Origin: JBGPLJ01 sp963826145
Lineage (GTDB): Bacteria > Pseudomonadota > Gammaproteobacteria > Steroidobacterales > Steroidobacteraceae
NCBI GenBank assembly: GCA_963826145.1
Contig: CAWGVW010000002.1
Coordinates: forward strand, 1,550,001-1,614,000
Direction of reading: 5' to 3'
DNA length: 64,000 nt
Numbering within the stretch: position 1 is the first letter of the stretch; every line of letters starts with the position of its first letter. A program made the translations under genes and the position numbers. This document shows positions 11,478-20,766 of this stretch, one piece after another. The notes beneath the pieces are model-generated. The model was not told the origin of the DNA. It made no database searches and worked only from the letters and a program-made list of their open reading frames with translations.

Positions 11478-13481
11478 ATGTCGGTCAACGAAGGGGATCT
11501 CTTGTGGACGCCGGGCGCGGAACGATTCGCGACTTCGCATCTGCCGCCGTACATGAACTGGCTCGCTGAGAAGCGCGGCCTCAAGTTCGGGAGCTACGAT
11601 GAGCTCTGGCGCTGGTCGATCAAGGACATCGAAGGGTTCTGGCAGAGCATCTGGGATTACTTTCAGATCCAGTCCTCGGCGCCGGCCGAAAGAGTACTGG
11701 TGAGTCGCAAGATGCCCGGGGCCGAGTGGTTTCCGGGCGCCCGTCTGAACTACGCCGAACATGCCCTGCGCAACGAGCGACCGGACAAGGACGCGCTCCT
11801 TTATTTCTCCGAGCGCACGCGTCTCGCTGCGCTCTCGTGGACCGAACTCGGATCGAAAGTCCGCATATTGGCGAAAGAATTGCGCTCGCTCGGCGTGCAG
11901 CCCGGCGATCGCGTGGCGGCGTACCTGCCGAATGGACCGCACGCCGTGATTGCCCTGCTCGCGACGACGAGCATCGGCGCGATCTGGTCGGCATGCGGAC
12001 CGGACTTCGGCCCGCGCGGCGTACTCGATCGGTTTTCGCAGCTGGCGCCGAAGGTGCTCTTCTGCGTCGACGGCTACCAGTACGGCGGCAAACCGTTCAG
12101 TCGCAAGGAAGAAGTCCGCTCGATCATCGCGGGACTGCCCTCGCTCGAGCGGGTTGTTTACGTCCCGTACCTCGATCCACAGGATCGCGACCCGCTGTCC
12201 CCGCACTGCGTGTTGTGGGACGACCTCCTCAACCGGCCAGCAGTTGCAGTCGAGGACTTTCGCTTCGAGCAGGTGCCCTTCAACCAGCCGCTGTGGATCC
12301 TGTTTTCGTCCGGCACGACGGGTCTGCCGAAGGCGATCGTGCACTCGCACGGCGGCATCCTCCTCGAGCAGCTGAAGCTTTTCCACTTTCACATGGACGT
12401 GCCGCATCGCGCGCGCATGTTCTTCTACACCACGACCGGCTGGATGATGTGGAACTTCCTCGTCAGTGCGCTGCTCGCCGACGTGGTGCCTGTGCTGTAT
12501 GACGGCAATCCCGCCTGGCCCGATCCGGACGTGCTGTGGAAGACGGTCGAGGAGTCCGGCACAGCGTTCTTCGGCGCGAGTCCGACCTACCAGCAGATCC
12601 TCGAGAAGCAGAACATCGTCCCACGCGAGCGGTTCGATCTCTCGAAACTGAAAGCCATCATGCTCGCCGGATCGCCCGTTTCGCCCGAATGCATGCATTG
12701 GTTCTACGGCAACGTGAAGGAAGATCTGTGGGTGCTCACGGGGAGCGGCGGCACCGACGTCTGCAGCGGCTTCACCGGCGGCGTGCAAACTTTGCCAGTC
12801 TATGCTGGCGAGATGCAGGCGCGTTCGCTCGGCATCGCGGTCTTCGCGTTCAATGAAAAAGGCGAAAGCGTCGTCGACGAAGTGGGCGAGCTCGTCGTCA
12901 CCGAGCCCATGCCCTCGATGCCGGTCTGCTTCTGGAACGATCCGGGCAACAAGAAGTACCTCGAGTCCTATTTTCAGGATTTTCCCGGGATCTGGCGGCA
13001 CGGCGATTTCTTCCGCGTGAACAAGCGCGGCGGCTGCTTCGTGAGCGGGCGCTCGGACGCAACGCTCAATCGCCACGGCATCCGCATCGGCACTGCCGAG
13101 ATCTACCGCTCGCTCGCGACCCTGCCGGGGGTCGACGATTCGCTGATCGTGAACCTGGACCTCCCGGGCGGGCACTTCTTCATGCCGCTTTTCGTGAAGC
13201 TCGCGGGCGGCACGAAGCTCGACGCGGAATTCGAAGAGCGCATCCGCAAGAAGCTCCGCACGGATTACTCGCCGCGGCACGTGCCGGACAAGATCTATCA
13301 GGTCGATGAGATACCGATGACGCTCACCGGCAAGAAACTGGAAGTACCGGTGCGCCGGATCCTCATGGGAGTTGCGCCCGAGAAGGCCGCGAACCGCGAC
13401 GCCGTCGCAAATCCGCACTCGCTCGATTTCTTCGTAAACTACGCCGCCAGGCAGAGCGATTATTCACTCGCCGGCGGCTGA
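11478..13481 (+). CDS. acetoacetyl-CoA synthetase-like acyl-CoA ligase
   Basis: A 667-residue ANL-superfamily ligase. The N-terminus (PYMNWLAEKRG, WSIKDIEGFWQSIWDYF, MPGAEWFPGARLNYAEH) is typical of acetoacetate-CoA ligase (AacS). The P-loop is FSSGTTGLPKAI, followed by FYTTTGWMMWN and GSGGTDVCSGF, with a HGDFFR adenylation motif and the C-terminal MTLTGKKLEVPVR lysine. AacS uses ATP and CoA to activate acetoacetate. Here it lies between transporter, pcaF thiolase and aldehyde dehydrogenase, so a beta-keto acid substrate is plausible. ATG 11478 matches the family N-terminus; the long upstream extension overlaps the transporter and was rejected. Confidence 0.88.
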   Translation: MSVNEGDLLWTPGAERFATSHLPPYMNWLAEKRGLKFGSYDELWRWSIKDIEGFWQSIWDYFQIQSSAPAERVLVSRKMPGAEWFPGARLNYAEHALRNERPDKDALLYFSERTRLAALSWTELGSKVRILAKELRSLGVQPGDRVAAYLPNGPHAVIALLATTSIGAIWSACGPDFGPRGVLDRFSQLAPKVLFCVDGYQYGGKPFSRKEEVRSIIAGLPSLERVVYVPYLDPQDRDPLSPHCVLWDDLLNRPAVAVEDFRFEQVPFNQPLWILFSSGTTGLPKAIVHSHGGILLEQLKLFHFHMDVPHRARMFFYTTTGWMMWNFLVSALLADVVPVLYDGNPAWPDPDVLWKTVEESGTAFFGASPTYQQILEKQNIVPRERFDLSKLKAIMLAGSPVSPECMHWFYGNVKEDLWVLTGSGGTDVCSGFTGGVQTLPVYAGEMQARSLGIAVFAFNEKGESVVDEVGELVVTEPMPSMPVCFWNDPGNKKYLESYFQDFPGIWRHGDFFRVNKRGGCFVSGRSDATLNRHGIRIGTAEIYRSLATLPGVDDSLIVNLDLPGGHFFMPLFVKLAGGTKLDAEFEERIRKKLRTDYSPRHVPDKIYQVDEIPMTLTGKKLEVPVRRILMGVAPEKAANRDAVANPHSLDFFVNYAARQSDYSLAGG

Positions 13482-13501
13482 CATTCCTCGAGGAGACTCC
13501 A

Positions 13502-14953
13502 ATGGAAGAAATCCAACTGCTGATCGGCGACCGCGACGTGCCGGCCGCGAAGTCCGCCACTTTCGACCGCAAGAACCCGATGTCCGGCGAGACCGCTACG
13601 CGGGCCGCGGCTGCGTCCGTCGCCGACGCAATCGCTGTCGTGGAATCCGCCGCCAAGGCGTTCCCCAAGTGGGCGGCAATCGGCCCGAGCGAGCGGCGGG
13701 CGAAACTCATGAAGGCCGCGGATCTCCTCGAGCAGCGCGCCGCGCAGTTCGCGACGCTCGTGCTCGCCGAAACCGGCCAGACGCAAGGCTGGGGCCACTT
13801 CAATGTGCATTTCGGAGCCGCCTTGCTGCGCGAGGCCGCCGCGATGACGACGCAGGTGGCGGGCGAGGTCGTGCCGTCCGACGTGCCCGGCAGCCTTGCG
13901 ATGGCAATCCGCCAGCCGGTCGGCGTGGTGCTCGGCATCGCGCCCTGGAATGCACCAATCATCCTCGGCGTACGCGCGATTGCGATGCCGCTCGCCTGCG
14001 GCAACACCGTGATCCTGAAGGCTTCGGAAGTCTGCCCCGCGACGCACCGGCTTATCGGAAGCGTGTTGCGCGAGGCGGGCCTCGGCGAGGGTGTCGTCAA
14101 TGTCATCACGCACGATCCGAAGAATGCCGAGGAGATCGCGGACGCGATCATCGGTCATCCGGCCGTGCGTCGCGTCAATTTCACCGGTTCGACCCGGGTC
14201 GGCAAGATTCTCGCGGCGATCGCGGCCAAGTATCTGAAACCGATCCTGCTCGAGCTTGGCGGCAAGGCGCCGCTGGTCGTGCTCGACGACGCGGACATCG
14301 ACGCGGCTGTGGATGCCACGGTCTTCGGCGCGTTCGCAAACCAGGGCCAGATCTGCATGTCGACCGAGCGCGTGATCATCGACGAGAAGGTTGCCGACCA
14401 GTTCGCGCAGAAGCTCGCGAAGCGCGTCGCGGCGCTGCCTTCCGGCGATCCGCGCAAGGGCGAAGTGGTGCTCGGGTCCGTCGTCGGCCAGCCGACGGTC
14501 GATCGCGTGAAGCGCCTCGTGAAGAGCGCAACCGACAAGGGCGCAAAGCTCCTGACCGGCGGCGAGGCGGACGGCACGCTGATGAAAGGCATCGTCGTCG
14601 ATCACGTGACGCCGGACATGGAGCTCTTTCGCGAAGAATCCTTCGGGCCACAGGTGTCGATCACGCGCGTGAAGACGGTCGAGGATGCCATCCGGCTCGC
14701 AAACGACACGGAGTACGGGCTGTCGGCCGCCGTTTTTGGCCGTGATATTCCGCGCGCCCTTGGTGTCGCGCGGCGGATCGACACGGGCATCTGCCACGTG
14801 AACGGACCGACGGTGCACGATGAAGCCCAGATGCCGTTTGGCGGCACGAAGGCTTCGGGCTACGGGCGATTCGGTGGCCGCGCCGCGATCGATCAGTTCA
14901 CGGAGCTGCGCTGGATCACGATCCAGACGACCCCACGCCACTATCCCTTCTAG
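13502..14953 (+). CDS. aldehyde dehydrogenase (vanillin/benzaldehyde dehydrogenase-like)
   Basis: NAD(P)-dependent aldehyde dehydrogenase of 483 residues. Catalytic Cys285 is in NQGQICMSTERV and the general-base Glu251 in LELGGKAPL; the cofactor site shows PWNAPIIL and FTGSTRVGK. The N-terminus and the GHFNVHFGAALLREAA segment fit the vanillin/salicylaldehyde/benzaldehyde dehydrogenase branch, which oxidises aromatic aldehydes to acids. It follows the AacS-like ligase by 20 bases in what looks like one transcription unit, with a GAGGAG ribosome site (13489-13494). Substrate specificity is not provable from sequence. Confidence 0.87.
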   Translation: MEEIQLLIGDRDVPAAKSATFDRKNPMSGETATRAAAASVADAIAVVESAAKAFPKWAAIGPSERRAKLMKAADLLEQRAAQFATLVLAETGQTQGWGHFNVHFGAALLREAAAMTTQVAGEVVPSDVPGSLAMAIRQPVGVVLGIAPWNAPIILGVRAIAMPLACGNTVILKASEVCPATHRLIGSVLREAGLGEGVVNVITHDPKNAEEIADAIIGHPAVRRVNFTGSTRVGKILAAIAAKYLKPILLELGGKAPLVVLDDADIDAAVDATVFGAFANQGQICMSTERVIIDEKVADQFAQKLAKRVAALPSGDPRKGEVVLGSVVGQPTVDRVKRLVKSATDKGAKLLTGGEADGTLMKGIVVDHVTPDMELFREESFGPQVSITRVKTVEDAIRLANDTEYGLSAAVFGRDIPRALGVARRIDTGICHVNGPTVHDEAQMPFGGTKASGYGRFGGRAAIDQFTELRWITIQTTPRHYPF

Positions 14954-14966
14954 GCGACGGTGCTCA

Positions 14967-16474
14967 ATGCGTTTTCTGAGCGACGCTGATATCGACAAGC
15001 TGGCACCCGCGGATTGCGCGACGCCCGCGACGCCGATTCCGACCCAGGTGGTTTCGAACGGCGAGTTCACGCCGCTCCCGCAGTCGGCGGATCAGCGGCG
15101 CGTCGAAGCGCGCATTGCGGCGATGGCCGATGAGTACGGGCGCCGCCAGGACCTGAGCCGCCGGAAGTTCCTCGCCTCGAGCGCGGGCATGGCCGCCGCG
15201 TTCCTCGCGATGAACGAGGTGTTCGGTCCTGTATTCAACGTCGCCACGCGCGGAGGCCGCGACGCCCGGCGCCGCGGACGAACGGGCGCGGGCGCTCGCG
15301 AACCAGTTCATCATCGACGTGCAGACCCACTTCGTGCGCGACGACTACAAGAACGAGGTGCTGATCGGCCTCGCGGCCTTCGCGAGGCAGCACTGGAATC
15401 CCGCACTCGCGGGCAACGACAGCCTCACGCGCTTCAAGTTCGAGAACTACATCAAGGAGATCTACGTCGACAGCGATACGAAGGTGGCCCTGCATCTCCG
15501 GTACGCCGACGGACGATCCCGAGAACTTCTTCCTCACGAACGACCAGATCGACGCCGCGCGGATCGCCGTGAACGGTATCGCGGGTTCCCGGCGCATGCT
15601 TTCGCACGCGATCATCACACCGGGTGCGGCGGGCTGGCTCGAGGAAGTCGACCGCTGCATCGAGGTCGTGAAGCCCGAGAGCTGGAAGGGTTACACGATC
15701 GGCGACCCGGTCTTCCAGACAAAGCGGCACTCGAACTGGCGCATGGACGACGAGAAGCTCGTCTACCCATGGTACGAAAAGGCGGTGAAGGCGGGCATCA
15801 CGACCATCTGCGTGCACAAGGGACTGATGCCGGCCGACTACAAGACGTCCTGGCCCGACCTCTGGCAATACGCGTCCCCATGGGACATCGGTAATGCGGC
15901 CAAGGATTGGCCGCAGTTGAAGTTCGTCATCTATCACTCGGCGCTGAGGCCCTTCATCGAGTTGCCCGATGCGGAGCTCGATCATTTCGAGAAGACAGGC
16001 CGCATCGACTGGGTGACGGACCTCGCGGAGATTCCCGCGAAGTTCGGCGTCACGAACGTCTATGCAGAGCTCGGAACCTGTTTCGCCAACACTTGCGTCA
16101 CGCATCCGCGGCTCTCTGCGGCGCTCCTGGGCACCGTCATTCGCGATATGGGGCTCGATCACGTGCTGTGGGGCACGGATTCGGTGTGGTATGGCTCGCC
16201 GCAGTGGCAGATCGAAGCGCTGCGTCGCCTCGAGATTCCCGAAGACATGCAGAAGAAGCACCGCTTCACGCCGCTCGGGCCCGCCAATGGCGTCGTCAAG
16301 AACGCGATCTTCGCGGGCAATGCCGCGCGGCTCTACAACCTCGACGTCAATGTGGTGCAGAATTCGCTCGGCGCCGACCAGCTCGTCGCGATGAAGCAGC
16401 AATACGCCGCGCTTGGGGCCGACCGCAGCAACCTGCGCTACGGCTATGTCTCCAAGATGGGTGCCCGAACCTGA
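14967..16474 (+). CDS. Tat-signal amidohydrolase-2 family protein (two frameshifts)
   Basis: About 500-residue metal-dependent hydrolase of the amidohydrolase-2 family. A 50-residue N-terminal region precedes an internal twin-arginine motif (DLSRRKFLASS), as in some large periplasmic members. The catalytic domain includes IIDVQTHFV, CVHKGL, FVIYHSALRP and LWGTDSVWYGSP, the last with the conserved metal-site aspartate. The frame is interrupted near 15249/15250 and 15492/15493. In both cases the break disappears when one base of a doubled third codon position is ignored (Thr with G and C, Leu with G and C). All parts are otherwise conserved, so the enzyme is probably functional. It lies 13 bases after the aldehyde dehydrogenase. 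Confidence 0.82.
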
Positions 16475-16494
16475 ACGCGGACGGATCAATTCTC

Positions 16495-17454
16495 ATGGAT
16501 CGCAGAAGATTTCTCGGCAGCTCGGCAGCGTTCCTCTCGCTCGGTGCACTCGCGAGCTTGCCGCGCCAAAGCCGCGCCGAATTGCCCAAGCCCGAACTGC
16601 TCGGTTCCTACTGGACCTTCGCGGGCGGCGCTTTGCCGCACACCGACAAGGAATTTGCGACCTTCGATTTCCGCGATCGCGCCGAGGCCCTCTCGAAGGC
16701 GGGCTTCACGGGCATGGGCCTCTGGCACGCGGATCTCGAGAAGTGCCTCGAGAAATACACGCTGAAAGAAATGCGCAGCATCTTCCGCGACAACGGCTTG
16801 AAGAACGTTGAACTCGAGTTCCTCATCGATTGGTTCCAGGACGGGGAAAAGAAAAAGGAATCCGACAAGCGCAAGCGACTGCTGCTCGGCGCCGCCGAGG
16901 TCTTCGAAGCGCGCCACCTGAAGGTCGGCGACTTCGAGAACTCGAAGACAGAAATGCCGAAACTCATCGAATCCTGGGCGGCGCTCTGCAAGGACGGCGC
17001 GAACCACGGCACGCGCATTCTCTTCGAGCTGATGCCGTTCTCCATGCTGACCTCGCTCAAGGACACGCTGACAATGCTCGACGGCGCCGGCGCGAAGAAC
17101 GGCGGCATCATGTTCGACTTCTGGCACATCGAGAAGCTCAAGATCACGCACGCTGAGCTTCAGGCCGTGCCGCTCAAGTACATCCTCGGCGTTGAGATGA
17201 ACGACGGCTACAAGCACCCGCCGGCCGAGTGGAGCCTTTACGAAGAGACGATCAATCACCGCAAGTTCTGCGGCACCGGCGACTTCAACGTGCGCGGAAT
17301 GATTTCCGCGCTCGCCGTCGCGGGTTACCACGGACCCTATGGCATCGAAGTGCTGGCGTCCGACGTGCGGCCGCTGCCGCTCGAGCAGGTGGTGCACACC
17401 GCATTCGCGACGACGATGGCCGAAATAGGCTGTGACTGCCGAGCGAGGCTGTAG
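16495..17454 (+). CDS. Tat-exported sugar phosphate isomerase/epimerase-like protein
   Basis: A 319-residue TIM-barrel protein of the xylose-isomerase-like/AP-endonuclease-2 superfamily with a short Tat signal (MDRRRFLGSSAAFLSLGAL, cleavage near SRAE). Acidic and histidine metal-ligand candidates are in VELEFLIDWF, RHLKVGDFE, LFELMPFS, FDFWHIEKL, LGVEMNDGY and YGIEVLAS. It is paralogous to the next gene. The C-terminus extends seven residues (CDCRARL) past the point where the paralogue ends, running directly into the REPIN whose first base overlaps the stop codon. Substrate unknown. It starts 20 bases after the amidohydrolase. Confidence 0.83.
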   Translation: MDRRRFLGSSAAFLSLGALASLPRQSRAELPKPELLGSYWTFAGGALPHTDKEFATFDFRDRAEALSKAGFTGMGLWHADLEKCLEKYTLKEMRSIFRDNGLKNVELEFLIDWFQDGEKKKESDKRKRLLLGAAEVFEARHLKVGDFENSKTEMPKLIESWAALCKDGANHGTRILFELMPFSMLTSLKDTLTMLDGAGAKNGGIMFDFWHIEKLKITHAELQAVPLKYILGVEMNDGYKHPPAEWSLYEETINHRKFCGTGDFNVRGMISALAVAGYHGPYGIEVLASDVRPLPLEQVVHTAFATTMAEIGCDCRARL

Positions 17455-17542
17455 GTACCGGGATTGGATTACTGGGGATTTGCTCCCCGTGACACGAGGT
17501 AAATGCTATGGCGCAAATCCCCAGTAATCCAATCCCGGTACC
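17454..17542. repeat. REPIN, family A (perfect 29-bp inverted arms)
   Basis: Two perfect 29-base inverted arms, 17454-17482 and 17514-17542, separated by 31 bases. Each arm begins with GGTACCGGGATTGGATTACT and ends GGGGATTTG. The same arm flanks the transposase gene at 19799-20683 and recurs at 25411-25494 and 43363-43454. The spacer holds a ribosome site (GAGGT, 17496-17500) and the start codon (17508) of the downstream isomerase gene, and the right arm is translated as its N-terminus. Confidence 0.93.
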
Positions 17543-18380
17543 GGATCTGATTGCCTCCTACTGGACCCTGGCTGGCGGCGGATTGCCGCACACCGACAGG
17601 GAATACAGCACCTTCGAATTCAAAGAGCGCATCGAGGCGGCGGCGCGCGCGGGCTTCAAGGGCGTCGGCCTCTGGCACTCGGACCTCCTGCACGTAACGA
17701 AGACGAGAAGTCTCAAGGAGATGAAGAAGATCCTCGACGGCAACGGCATGAAGCACGTCGAGATCGAATTCCTGGCCGACTGGTTCGTTGACGGCGAGAA
17801 GCGCCGCGAGTCCGACGAGCGCAGGAAACTGCTGTTCGACGCCGCAGCCGAGCTCGGGGGCCGGCATGTCAAGGTCGGCGACTTCTTCAACACGCCGTTT
17901 GAGATGCCGCGTCTCGTCGACGAGTTCGGCAAGCTCTGCCGCGAGGCGGAGAAGATCGGCACGAAAATCGGCTACGAGATCATGCCGTTCAGTGAGATCA
18001 ACACGCTCGAGAAGGCGAGGGCGCTCTGCGAAGGCGCGGCGCCGAAGAACGGCGGCATCATCTTCGACCTCTGGCACATCGTGAAGCTCAAGATCGCCTA
18101 CGCCGACGTCTGGAAGTTTCCGCAGCAGTATTTCCTCGGGCTCGAAATCAACGACGGCTATCTGAACCCGCCGACGAAGGATATCGTCGAGGAGACGACG
18201 CAATACCGGCGGTTCTGCGGCTACGGAGAATTCGACGTGAAGGGCTTCACCTCGATGATGGCAGGTTCGTCCTACCGGGGACCCGTTGGCATTGAAGTGC
18301 TGTCGAAGGAGCTGCGCACGTGGCCGCTTGAGAAGGCGGTGAAGATCGCGTTCGAGTCGACGGCCGCGCAGTTCGACTGA
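17508..18380 (+). CDS. sugar phosphate isomerase/epimerase-like paralogue with REPIN-encoded N-terminus
   Basis: A 290-residue xylose-isomerase-like TIM-barrel protein, paralogue of the preceding gene (shared SYWT.AGG.LPHTD, EFLADWFVDGEKR, VKVGDF, YEIMPFSEI, FDLWHIVKLKI, GLEINDGY). Unlike that gene it has no Tat signal: residues 2-12 (AQIPSNPIPVP) are translated from the right arm of the REPIN, and homology to the paralogue starts at DLIASYWT. The start codon and a GAGGT ribosome site seven bases before it lie in the REPIN spacer. The product is therefore predicted cytoplasmic while its paralogue is exported. Substrate unknown. Confidence 0.83.
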   Translation: MAQIPSNPIPVPDLIASYWTLAGGGLPHTDREYSTFEFKERIEAAARAGFKGVGLWHSDLLHVTKTRSLKEMKKILDGNGMKHVEIEFLADWFVDGEKRRESDERRKLLFDAAAELGGRHVKVGDFFNTPFEMPRLVDEFGKLCREAEKIGTKIGYEIMPFSEINTLEKARALCEGAAPKNGGIIFDLWHIVKLKIAYADVWKFPQQYFLGLEINDGYLNPPTKDIVEETTQYRRFCGYGEFDVKGFTSMMAGSSYRGPVGIEVLSKELRTWPLEKAVKIAFESTAAQFD

Positions 18381-18386
18381 AGACTA

Positions 18387-19109
18387 CTATATGGGAGCCG
18401 CGGTCGATGCCCGGCGAAGCGCGGCCGTGAATTCTGCAACGAGGCTTGCGCGGCTTCGCGGACCGGCAAACCGGCGCAAAGACGTCACGGCGTCCGGATC
18501 GCAGTGCCGATCGCTCCCGGCTCGTTCATAGAACTTCTCCACGACCGACGTGAGCCGTTTCGGTTCGCCGTCGATGATCACAACCGCGTGCGAGAGGATC
18601 GCACCGCCGCCCGTGCGCGTGGTGCGCCGCTGCGCGGTGCCGGCGATCTTCTGTCCATTCACGAGCACGTTGTACTTGCCATCGCAGAACGAGCCGGGCG
18701 CCGGTCCCACGGTTGCCGTCACGCCGAATTCGGCGAGCGCAGCAACAATGGGTGCGCAAATTGCCTCGTACCCGCGGGCGAGCAAGGGCGGTGTGCCGGT
18801 GAAGGAACTCAGCATGGAGACGCAAAGGATACCCGGGCAGACGGGCACCGCCGAACCGCCACTCGACCGCAAGGCGACCGGCCAGCCGTCTGCGGCGGAT
18901 GCATTCGCAGCGTTCGCGTAACGCGGCAGCTGCCTGTCCGAGGGCGAAACGACGAGCGCCGGCGCGCTCTCCCACACGATAGTCCGCGAAGGAAGCGCTT
19001 CGGCGGTGAATTCGGCGAGCAGGGACTGTTCGAGGGCGAGTGTCACGCCGGGGGGATCGTACCCGGGAATGGCCAATCTCGGGTAACTTATGGGCCGCAG
19101 GTCCCGCAT
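18387..19109 (-). CDS. lipoate/biotin protein ligase-like protein (BPL/LplA/LipB superfamily)
   Basis: About 240 residues with the LplA-type ligase signature: ALRSSGGSAVPVCPGIL (the R-x-S-G-G-x-A nucleotide/lipoyl site), SFCDGKYNVLVNGQKIAGTAQ with the conserved lysine, and RTGGGAILSHAVVII. Such enzymes attach lipoate or related acids to carrier domains, or transfer octanoyl groups. No lipoyl-dependent complex is nearby, though a biotin carrier lies about 5 kb away. ATG at 19109 overlaps the start of rutB on the other strand; a later GTG near 19046 is an alternative start. The specific substrate is uncertain. Confidence 0.7.
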   Translation of the reverse strand: MRDLRPISYPRLAIPGYDPPGVTLALEQSLLAEFTAEALPSRTIVWESAPALVVSPSDRQLPRYANAANASAADGWPVALRSSGGSAVPVCPGILCVSMLSSFTGTPPLLARGYEAICAPIVAALAEFGVTATVGPAPGSFCDGKYNVLVNGQKIAGTAQRRTTRTGGGAILSHAVVIIDGEPKRLTSVVEKFYERAGSDRHCDPDAVTSLRRFAGPRSRASLVAEFTAALRRASTAAPI

Positions 19110-19776
19110 GCTGAAACTACCGACTCGTCCCGAACCGATCGAAGTGGCGCCCGAGCAGTCGGCGATCGTCGTTGTCGACATGCAGAATGCCTTCGCAAGC
19201 CCGAAGGGCCTCCTCGATCTCGCAGGCATCGACATCCGCGGCGCGGCGGCCGTGGTGCGTACGATTGGCTCGACCCTGGACGCGGCACGCAAACGAAGTG
19301 TGCCGATTGTCTATCTGCAGACCGGTTACAAGCCTGACCTCAGCAATGGCGGCGGCGACGCCTCGCCGAATCCACGCAAGGAGACGGCTTTATGCCTCAT
19401 GCGCGCGCGACCGGAACTCAAAGGACAGTTGCTCGTTGAAGGCACCTGGGATTTTCAGATCGTCGACGAACTCAAGCCGCGGCCCGAGGACGTGGTCGTC
19501 CTCAAGACGCGCTACAGCGGCTTTGCGGGCACGACGCTCGACTCGACGCTGCGCGTCCGCGGTATCCGCTATCTATTCTTCGTCGGCATCGCGACCAATG
19601 TCTGTGTCGAGTCGACGCTGCGCGATGCGTATTTCCACGAATACTGGCCGATCCTCGTGCGCGACGGCGCCATGCAGGCGGGTCCGCCTTCCATGCATGA
19701 GGCGACGATCTTCAACGTCGAATCATTCTTTGGCTGGACGTTGACGGCCGAGCAGCTAAAGTCAGCGCTTCGCTGA
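19108..19776 (+). CDS. rutB: RutB-like isochorismatase-family ureidoacrylate amidohydrolase
   Basis: A 222-residue cysteine hydrolase of the isochorismatase family. The catalytic triad is visible as Asp in VVVDMQNAFA, Lys in VVLKTRYSGFAG and Cys in GIATNVCVESTLRDA. The N-terminus, the LLDLAGIDI segment, the GTWDFQIVDEL segment and the FNVESFFGWTL end align with RutB, which releases carbamate/ammonia from ureidoacrylate in pyrimidine breakdown. Start 19108 aligns with E. coli RutB; ATG 19090 is also in frame. The other rut genes are absent from the window, so another amide substrate is possible. The gene is divergent from the ligase-like gene and ends 7 bases before the transposase element. 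Confidence 0.78.
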   Translation: MLKLPTRPEPIEVAPEQSAIVVVDMQNAFASPKGLLDLAGIDIRGAAAVVRTIGSTLDAARKRSVPIVYLQTGYKPDLSNGGGDASPNPRKETALCLMRARPELKGQLLVEGTWDFQIVDELKPRPEDVVVLKTRYSGFAGTTLDSTLRVRGIRYLFFVGIATNVCVESTLRDAYFHEYWPILVRDGAMQAGPPSMHEATIFNVESFFGWTLTAEQLKSALR

Positions 19777-19783
19777 CGAAATC

Positions 19784-19812
19784 GGTACCGGGATTGGATT
19801 ATCGGGGATTTG
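19784..19812 (+). repeat. family A REP arm, left side of transposase element
   Basis: Single 29-base arm beginning GGTACCGGGATTGGATTAT and ending GGGGATTTG. It starts 7 bases after the rutB stop. The stop codon (TAA on the minus strand) and the last residues of the transposase (PNPR) lie inside this arm. Confidence 0.9.
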
Positions 19813-20683
19813 GCGGGTGTCGCTTCATCAGCTGACACAAGGTCGACGGATCGCGGCCGAGGAAACGCGCGACTTCTGTAAGCGTTGCGATTTGCTGTTC
19901 GACGGCCGCACGCGCGATCTCGAGGCGAATCGGCGTGAGGCTTCGCAGCGCGGCGCGCGAGCGAATGATCGACGATGTGATTCCATGGCGAGCGCAGACA
20001 CCATCGACCAGCTCTGCGAGGGTGGATGCCGCGCGAGGCGATTCACGCAGAGCTGGCCGTCTCGCGACAGACGCGCCGGTGCCAATGACATTTGAATCGC
20101 CATGCGAGTTGGCGATTGCATCTTCCGGCTCATCGTTGCCCACGGTAGCGCTCATGAATTGGGCGTAAGCGGTCCGCGCGCGACATTCGTCCGTTGAGAA
20201 CAACGACAGACCGAAGCCGGTCGTCACCCAGGGCTGCAATTCCAGTCCCAGGTACGTCCGATGCGAACTCCACGGGTATTGCGCGGGGTCGGTCACCAGC
20301 GTGGCTTTGACCGGATTCAGGTGCACATAACGCAGCACAGCGAGAAAGTAACCGTCAACATCGACAAGCCGCGCACGATAGCGGCGCTCGAACAGGTGTC
20401 CCACGGTGTCGAGCGCGCGATGTCGGAAGCGCGAGTAGCGCACCGCAATTCGATGCATCAGGCCACCGAGCGGGCGATCGCCGATCTGCACGAGCGCGTG
20501 CAAATGATTGGTCATCCAACAGTAGGCGTGCACGCGGGCGCCCTGATCAGTCAGCGCGTCTGCCACGATGTCATCGAGCACGCGACGATCGCCAGCGGTC
20601 GAAAACAGGGCTTCGCGATGGTTGCCGCGCAGCACGACGTGATAGTGGCCGCCGGGCACGTGCAGTCGCGGAGGTCGCGGCAT
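19799..20683 (-). CDS. REP-associated tyrosine transposase (Y1/HUH family, RAYT)
   Basis: A 294-residue Y1_Tnp transposase. The start reads MPRPPRLHVPGGHYHVVLRG. The HUH metal site is WMTNHLHALVQ, and the catalytic tyrosine is expected in the segment DGYFLAVLRYVHLNPVKA, followed by PWSSHRTYLG. The C-terminal region has a helix-turn-helix-like stretch (LTEVARFLGRDPSTLCQLMKR) as in many RAYTs. AGAGG lies about six bases before ATG 20683. RAYTs cut and join single-stranded REP hairpins, and this one is bounded by arms that also occur as REPINs elsewhere in the window. The frame is intact, so it may be active. Confidence 0.93.
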   Translation of the reverse strand: MPRPPRLHVPGGHYHVVLRGNHREALFSTAGDRRVLDDIVADALTDQGARVHAYCWMTNHLHALVQIGDRPLGGLMHRIAVRYSRFRHRALDTVGHLFERRYRARLVDVDGYFLAVLRYVHLNPVKATLVTDPAQYPWSSHRTYLGLELQPWVTTGFGLSLFSTDECRARTAYAQFMSATVGNDEPEDAIANSHGDSNVIGTGASVARRPALRESPRAASTLAELVDGVCARHGITSSIIRSRAALRSLTPIRLEIARAAVEQQIATLTEVARFLGRDPSTLCQLMKRHPPNPR

Positions 20684-20766
20684 CCTTGCCTCTTGATTCC
20701 CTGGGCGTTACAGATGGCTGAACGCTAGTGTGTTCATTCCGCCCGTGCAAGCTCGGCTGGCCGCCG

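Noticed and set aside
11301..13418. 705-residue open frame antisense to the AacS-like ligase
   Set aside because: Third-position bias of the sense gene explains the open frame. The composition is abnormal and no motif is recognisable.
13460..15070. 536-residue open frame antisense to the aldehyde dehydrogenase
   Set aside because: The sense gene has catalytic Cys and Glu in place; the antisense frame has no family feature.
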